From: Volvariella volvacea V23
Lineage: Eukaryota > Basidiomycota > Agaricomycetes > Agaricales > Pluteaceae
Direction: 5' to 3'
Length of the DNA stretch: 64,000 nt
Assembly (NCBI GenBank): GCA_000349905.1
Contig: KB722756.1
Span: forward strand, 393,145-457,144
In this document: positions 57,232 to 64,000 of the stretch, piece by piece
How the letters are laid out: every line of letters starts with the position of its first letter
Position numbering within the stretch: the stretch's first letter is position 1
Translations under genes and position numbers: made by a program
The notes under the pieces: generated by a model
Seen by the model: the letters and a program-made list of their open reading frames with translations, nothing else
Database searches by the model: none
What the model was told of the DNA's origin: nothing

Positions 57232-58037
57232 CATACATATTTCTGATTGGGCGCCAATATGTGGGCGGTATTGTAGATAGTGTTAGGTCGGACATACGGT
57301 GCATCGAGTGCACGTAGTCGCATAGATAACGAGAAAGAGGAAGTCAAAAGTCAAGGAGGTAAAGTATGAACACGTCGAAATGCCAAAAAGAATGTACAAA
57401 TGCAAAAAAAAAGGAAATGCTAAAGGTACAACAAAAGGAGACGAGGAGCAGTCAAAGGGATACGAAAAAGAAACCAAAGATGTCCACAACGATGCAATTG
57501 ATTGTATATGATGCTTCTGATGCATTTATGCTCGAGGGGGGAAACAAATGCGTTTGAAAATGTTTTTGAAATGAACAAACGATAAACATACGTGATAAGG
57601 CCAACTCAAAGTGGGACGAACAATGGCGAGTGTGCACACACAGACGACACTCAAAATCAAAAGCGCCTCTCTCTCTCACATCGCCCATCGTATTGGCATT
57701 AAGGCGATTACACAAAGCATTTTTTCGTCAGGTAGAGAGAGGAACGAGGGGAAGGCGAAGTAATGCGATTATGCCAATGAGTGGGGAGGGGGGGAAGGGG
57801 AAAACCACAGCCACGGTATTCCATGACGCGATTTGACAAAAGGACAAGAAAAGGAAGGAACAAAGCAAGTTCCAAGAACGACGTTGAGAAAGATCAGTGT
57901 GGGAAGGTGACAAGTCCCAGGCAGCAATCATGATGGATAGATGCACGGAGAACATATGCAATGCGGGGGTAGGAAGTACAAACACTCAAGAGGGAAAGGC
58001 ACAGACCAATCTCAAAATGGGCCCCATCAGGAGTCGT
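57232..58037. other. 3' flank of the RING gene
   Basis: A-rich; probably includes the RING gene 3' UTR. No gene recognised. Confidence 0.4.
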
Positions 58038-60353
58038 CTATGCATACGATCTGGAGGTTGCTGCCGACGCGGTTAGACCTTTACGGCTACTACTTTCATG
58101 TCGTTGCGGTTGCTGGTAAGGATAATAAGGGGAAGGCGCAGACCCCGGCATAGCTGATCCTGGTCGGTTCTGCGTCGAGTCGCGTCTTGTCAACGAGGGA
58201 GGAACAGCTCCAGCAGCAGAGAGCCCATTTATCGACTGATACGAACTTGTAGCCAGCTGAGCCTGCGCCGAGACGCTCGCAGTAGCCAGAGAAGCAGAGA
58301 CGGCAACATGCTGAGCCTTGGCCTCGGCCCTCAGCCGTTCCCTTTCGGCCTTTTCCTGTCGTCTGCGCTCGCGCTCTTTTTCCTTTTCGAGCGCACGTTG
58401 CCGCTCCTTCTGAGACGCAAAGGCCTGCGCCGCAGCACTCGCGGTGGATATCCGAGGTGGCTGAGGCGGTACTGTCGAAGGAGGAGGAGGGGGTGGGTAG
58501 ACGTCATGACTCGGGTGCGGCGCAGACTGACCCTCGGTCATCAGGATGTGCGGTGAAGGCGGGTTACGAACAGGTGAAAACGCCGTCCGTGAGGGAGGAC
58601 GGGAGGGAGCGCGGTCTCTGCCACGTTCAGGCTCACGCTCGCGAGAGCTCCCACCACGGCCCAAGGAGGATGGGAAATGGGATGTAGAGGCGAGGGAAGA
58701 GGGAACGGAAGAAGTATCCTGCAGCAGCTCGTGCAGTCGGTTGCGAAGCGTTTCCGGATCCTGGGGGATGGGAATGCCTGGTGACGTTATCGTCCTATCT
58801 GCGATTTGACGCTTCTCGGGCGATGTGCGCCGTCTTCTTCCACTTTCGTGCTTCACGGGCGAAGGTGGTCGACTTATCTTGGTGTTCGATTGCTGACTCG
58901 AGTGCGAATGTGACCGCGAGCGACCGTACTTGTCGGAATCGTAAGACTTGGGAACGGATAGTCCGGTATGGTGGTGATGCTGCTGCTGAGACCGTGGAAT
59001 GGGAATGGGAAGAGCGGCAGTTTGATCGTAGTCTTCGACAATCGTAACATTGTGATTTGGTGGTTCTTCTGGGGTAGAAAGGAGAGAATGGGAATCGAAA
59101 CTGTCCGGGAAGAGTGAGTAGGGAGCGCATTGACACGAATAGGGATGACCAATCGCAGTGCAAGTATCTCGAGTAGGTGGCGAAGGTGAGGAACGTTGGG
59201 CAGGAGAACGAGGATAAATCTCCTCTTCGACATCCGGAAGTGCAGTAAAGGTCTCCAAAGTAGATGGAAGGCGACCGGAGAACTCGGGAAGAGGGGAAAT
59301 TAGGAAAGAGTTTGGATCAGCGATGGCGGCCCCCTTGAGGTCAGTTTGGCTGAGCTTCGCTGAGAGAGCCGGGGAGGTGCGAGAAATCCGAGATTCGAAG
59401 CTGGTGCTGATAGGGGGTTCACGGAAGCTCGCGGGAAGGAATGCGAGGCGTTGAACGTCTTCTCGCAATTGAGAGCACTCCTTGACAACGGTGTTGTACT
59501 GAGGGGTGGTGCAACGTGAGACTTAATCCAAACGATATGAGAAGACACTTACGCAGCTAAGGGGGATGGGTATCAATACACGTTGGATAGCATGCGAGGC
59601 AGATACTCACTTGACGACCGTTTCGTATGCAGCGTGAGCCTTGATGCAATGCTCTCTCAAGTTCTGCTCCATCGTTAATGCCGCTTGCCTCTCTTCCTTG
59701 TGCACTTTCTCCATCTCCTTGATCCTCTCCTCCAACTTTGTCTTCTCCTCTTTCAGACTTGCAACTTGTGCAGTCAAACTCTCAACAGAAGCCTCCCGAG
59801 TGCGCAGAGTAGTCTTCACCTCGCAAAGATAGGCGAGCATCTTGTAACTCGTACGGAAATCAGAGTACTGTGCAGAACCGGCAACTTCATCAGACGGAGA
59901 ACGGATATGAAGGTCATCGTGTCAGGGACGAAAAAACGTACGAGATCGCGAGGCTTGCTCGATAAAAACTCCTTGCATTCGGCAATCAACTGGCGCAGGC
60001 GGGTCTCCGTCGAGCCTTCATTGGTGATGCTGGTAATCTCCTCCTGGAGCCTCCTAGCCTCTTTCTGGTCCGCAGAAAGTCCAAGGGGGGTATCGGTATA
60101 CTCTCCAAGAAAGAGCTTGACGATGGATTGAGGCTGAAAGTCCACCCTACACAGAGGGCAGCTGTTACGTTCAAGTTGCCGGATGCAACTAAAAGTGGAG
60201 AGGGGATGAGGTCACTATCGCAATAAAGTGGGGGTGGTGTACGTACTCGACGCAAAAGACGTGACCACAGGGTATAGCGCAGGGGCCTTTCTCACCAATG
60301 CCAAAAGGTTCCCAACATACAGCGCAGGTGGAGGTGCGATCCAAAACGAACAT
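58038..60353 (-). CDS. RING-finger protein (E3 ubiquitin-ligase-like) with coiled coil and disordered tail
   Basis: Exons complement(58038..59498, 59553..59556, 59611..59867, 59942..60188, 60247..60353), 691 residues. The C3HC4 RING is at the very N-terminus: Cys10, Cys13, Cys29, His31, Cys34, Cys37, Cys46, Cys49, i.e. CAVC...PCGHVFC...CPLC. A helical region follows (LSADQKEARRLQEEI), then a coiled coil (about 135-200, SLKEEKTKLEERIKEMEKVH). The long tail is Ser/Pro-rich, with a poly-His stretch, an RERE-type segment (EKEKERERRRQEKAERERLR) and poly-Pro. RING-HC proteins bind E2 enzymes; the substrate is unknown. The second-last intron region must hold a 4-nt exon (CTGC, between CTTAG and GTAAGT) to keep the 487-codon last exon in frame. 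Confidence 0.85.
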
Positions 60354-63000
60354 AGGCTTAAGGCGTCAAAGCGCGAAAGTAAGATAAAGAAGAAAGCGAG
60401 AAACCGAAACGATCTAGACGAAGCGCAGTCCTGGGGTATATAAGAAGTTGTTGTGGAGGGGTACGAGGTCGTTAAAACCTGACCACCTGGTGACGATGGA
60501 AGAGATCGTGTGGGTGTGAGGGGGGGAAGGACGTAGGTCCTAAAGCACGGTAAACATGCGAGTGGTCAGAAGAGGCACATTATATGTAGGCACGAGGCCG
60601 CCGCTAGGCGAACGGGATATCACATACTCGGAGGGTGGAATCAAGCATTTCGAATCGAACCTATGTCACCCGGTCCCTGGCTGAGATACAGATGAGAAGG
60701 TCTCCGAACTGGATCAGTAGGGACACGCCTAGGCTCCCATATTGGGACGAACCTGAGGAATGGGCTGGGTGATGGACGGGCTAACAAGGCCAAAGATAAG
60801 ACAGCCAGCTGGTAACGACACAACGTTAGCTGTCACAATCAGAACGAGCGATTACCAACAATCCATTTAGGCCAACGTGGGCTGGCTGCGACAAGCGGGC
60901 TTGGGGAACGGTGCCAGTGCCCACATGACACCCAGATCGGTCCCCGGATCGGTCATGCCTGCGCCTCATGTCCCTGTGCTTGCGAAGTCTGGGACTCGTA
61001 TCCCCCACAGGCTGAGCAACGCCCTGGGGTATTGCTGTAGTCCAGCGAACAGCGGTGTCCGCCTCATTCCCGGGGTGCGACAGCTGGAGCAGCGGACACT
61101 CACTGGATCGCATCAGATAACGCCCCTGCAGATTTGATGTTCGCGGGCAGCGTCATAGATAAAGTCGAAAATAGACATATGGTTGCGCGTGCCCAGGATA
61201 AGCCGTCCACCGACAAATCAGGCTGGCATGCCATATATTGCAAAGTCGGATAGCCTTTCACACGAGGCTCAGGGGCTTCGTCGTGCGACTTCCATGCGCA
61301 AACTCAAGACCATACTCATCGCGGACGGCCAGCGGCGTATGGTGGGGGATCGAGCTGGAGGAAGAGAAGCCACCATCGCAGCGGGCAGGTCGTTAAAAGC
61401 ACACAGCTGACTCGACCTGCGTGGTCGTGACTAGAGCGGTGTGACGCTGCTGTGACCTCAGCGAGTCACACGCGCCACCCGAAGATATCGTGTGTACGGA
61501 ATCGCTGGGCACTTCCCAACGACCACTTTGCCCTTTGAATGCTCAGGCTGGTGCCCTCCGAATCCCCATATCATGCACTCCCTGAGCCAGCGCCGGGCCG
61601 AGCACTTGAGACGTTAGCTTCTTCCCGGGGTTAATTCACAGCTGGAATCGGGGCTGCGGTCAGAGCTAGCGCGTCCAAGATTATCGCGTGCGTGATTCGG
61701 TGCTGATTAACCTCCGTCGGCCATGGCGCCCACTAGCAAATGCAAACTTGCCCGAAGAGGCCACCACAAGCGGTACAGCATCACTATTCAGTGGGAGGAT
61801 CATTACCTGCCAAGGAGCATCATTATGGTCGGTCCAGCTGACGTCTGCTCTGATGTTGGTTAGTGCGAGGTCCAGCTGCAAGCCAGACGAATGACTTGGA
61901 CTATTTAGAATAGATTATTTGTCACGGGCCTAACGACGTATATCATTCGAGCTGGCCATCGACCATCATCACAGCCCATGTATCCCGTGATACGCTCATG
62001 TGCTCAGTTAGGAAGCATTATCCAGGAAAAGGATGATGTACAGCTTATCGGAGGTTTACGATTTCACACTATCAGGTGGGTCAACGAAATTGCGAAATAC
62101 ATCAGACCTTGGGTACCATTTGTGCTGTGGTATCGGACGTTGACGTGAGCGAATTGGACGGACGATTTAGGAGATGTGGCGTCGAGAAGCTGATTGAGGC
62201 CCTGCTCTGTGAGCCATCTTTGATCGTGTCCTGCAGCTGTGTGTCTTCTCCTTTGAGGTCTTTGAGTACTTTATGTGTGACTCGTAGGAAACTGCTACTT
62301 CATCGAATCGTCATGCGCCCACAGATTACTTGCTCCATTACCCGCACTCCATCACTTGGAGCACAGGAGTCAGGGTAATCTTGCACTAGAGCTCTTGGAG
62401 GTAAGGCTGTTACGAGAGGTATCCTTCTCCTCTTCAATCACGATACAAGAAGTAAAGGCAGTCGCGAGATGCACTTCGGCAGCTTTAGAGGGAGGGTACC
62501 GTCCTGATAACGACGATCCGTCAGTTAGTGTTGGCCCACAGTAAAGTCGCAAGCTCCTTCAACCGCACAACATTAACTTCTGTTTCCCCACCTCTTTACC
62601 AAGGTTAGACGCACCTATCATGTTGACCGGATAAGCAGAGCATATGTGATGGGCTGGCATTGCCTTACGGCCGAGTTTGCAAGCTCAGAATTAGGCTCCT
62701 CGCAGAGGATTTTCAGGAGGCCGATTCATTTGGGACCCCATGAGCGGTACAGTCGGAACCAAAAGTCTCTTTGACGCCGCAGAGCTCGAATCAACCCAAG
62801 CCGCCGCTGGGCTGCACTTCCCAAAAGCGGATGCCGACGTGGAGGTTATCCGTGTCTGCTCACGTGATCTGATACTCTCCCACGCTCACAAAGCCAGTCG
62901 TCGGTTAGCTGCCAGCACACAACTCACAGCCAACCCACTCGTCTTTTCTTCCTCTCCTCGTTGCCCTTGTCGCCCTCCCCGTACGAACGTATACTTTATA
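60354..63000. other. Gene-poor spacer
   Basis: 2.6 kb of short ORFs on both strands without motifs. The last few hundred bases should hold the Sec61 beta promoter. Confidence 0.4.
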
Positions 63001-63499
63001 ATGGTGAGTTCGGCTCTTGCATTGTTGAAAAAGAACTAAAGTTCTGCTGCCTCTTTTGCGTCTGGAAACTCCAGTCGGACTCTGATTCATCTCGCGCCAA
63101 TGGGGCCTCTCGTTCTGTCGCTCAGAGACCTGTTGGCACCACACAAATCCGGTGAGTTTTCGTGGGGCTCTACTGTCGTTCAAAGGTCTTACATCTGCGC
63201 GCTTGGCCAGTCGACGGGCAGGTGCTACACAAGCGCGACCTAATTCCACAAGAGCAGCTGGCGCCGGTGGATCCTCAAACACCATGCTCAAAATCTACAC
63301 AGACGACTCGCCAGGTCTCAGAGTGTAAGTTTTCGTGCTCTGTATCCAACAACATTGGAGCACTCACCCAGCACCACCTCGCGTGATGCGTGTCAACAGA
63401 GACCCGTACATCGTCCTCGTCCTCTCGCTCTCCTTCATTGGCTCCATCTTCTTCCTCCACATCTCGGCCAAACTCATCAAGTCGTTCAGTAAAGTATAA
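63001..63499 (+). CDS. SBH1: Sec61 beta subunit of the ER translocon
   Basis: Four exons (63001..63003, 63075..63151, 63211..63324, 63400..63499), 97 residues. It starts MSDSDSSRANG, follow Ser/Arg/Ala-rich cytosolic residues, then the family signature NTMLKIYTDDSPGLRVDP. The single C-terminal membrane helix is IVLVLSLSFIGSIFFLHI, ending SAKLIKSFSKV. It is the tail-anchored small subunit of the Sec61 channel in the ER membrane. The length is typical. The start codon ATG forms the whole coding part of exon 1 (ATG then GTGAGT). The symbol follows yeast usage. Confidence 0.94.
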
Positions 63500-64000
63500 C
63501 TCACCACCCCCACCTCGGTCTCCGCGCTAGCGACTCGGACCAGCGGGAACGGGAGCGTACGCATTTTACACACGGTCATGATGTCGTCGTCGGTTTTGTG
63601 CATATGGATACATGAATATAATGCAAGTGGGGGTTTGCTTTCCTTCAATTCGCCAGGTGGAGCAGCGGACGCGTTTGTTGGTCAGGTTTCGGCGAGGGAG
63701 GAGACCGAAAGTTCAAGTACCTCGCTCCGTTGTTGTTGGCGTCGGCCTTAGCCCAACTGCCTCTTCCCTCTCCTCCCCGAATGGTTTCTTTGTCTCTTTT
63801 TCCATGTTCGTCGGTGTGTACCAAAATAATCGCTCGCAGAGCTCCTTACGGCATATTTTATACCATTTTTTTCTCCTGTTGTGCTATGATTTTCGATCGT
63901 CTACGCTTTGAGCGAACGGGAAAGCGGTGTTCTTGTATCATTTATCCGTCCGTTGTGGCCCTGGCCTGCGAGGACGAGATTGCATCATGCCCTGCTCGGC
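63500..64000. other. 3' flank to the window edge
   Basis: Likely Sec61 beta 3' UTR and spacer; no gene recognised. Confidence 0.4.

Noticed and set aside
58308..59047. Several plus-strand ORFs of 76-88 codons
   Set aside because: Antisense shadows of the low-complexity tail of the RING protein.

Overview
The window is nuclear DNA of a mushroom-forming basidiomycete (Agaricomycetes). Genes are rich in 45-70 nt introns with GTRNGT donors, a eukaryotic initiator tRNA is present, and several families are typical of that class: F-box proteins, tiny-exon secreted proteins with an RLARGLP motif, and a fungal DOPA 4,5-dioxygenase. The species cannot be told from the sequence. A run of 100 N at 37371-37470 marks an assembly gap.

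Layout. 0-0.6 kb holds the 3' end of a probable WD40 protein. 1-6.75 kb holds three copies, all damaged, of a kinase-like gene family (one +, one -, one fragment) around an F-box relic; a fourth relic lies at 15.9-16.7 kb. 6.9-8.3 kb (-) is a six-exon YeeE/YedE-type sulphur transporter. 8.9-15.5 kb (+) and 31.2-40.0 kb (-) are two clusters of one paralogous F-box-like family: seven readable genes and three relics, every + copy on the left and every - copy on the right. Between the clusters lie a proline-rich/coiled-coil protein (17.4-20.0 kb), a 1024-residue AGC kinase of the DMPK/ROCK/MRCK type (22.0-25.6 kb) and a tandem pair of 11-exon small secreted protein genes with a third decayed copy (26.7-30.7 kb). 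An initiator tRNA-Met and an ABHD12-like hydrolase sit inside the right cluster.

From 40.5 kb on come an F-box pseudogene, a secreted GH16 glucanase, a decayed 2OG-Fe(II) dioxygenase and then a housekeeping stretch: TFIIF beta subunit, DOPA 4,5-dioxygenase, VAMP7-like R-SNARE, a RING E3-like protein and Sec61 beta, separated by long gene-poor spacers.

The left 47 kb is therefore accessory and duplication-driven, with much pseudogenisation, and the right 15 kb is conserved core. No pathway or operon links the neighbours. The most distinctive features are very small exons placed by reading frame (4, 5, 14 and 23 nt), the two opposed paralog clusters, and the tandem secreted-protein genes whose intron positions match exactly. 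All exon boundaries were read by hand from splice consensus, reading frame and family motifs, without transcripts or database searches.
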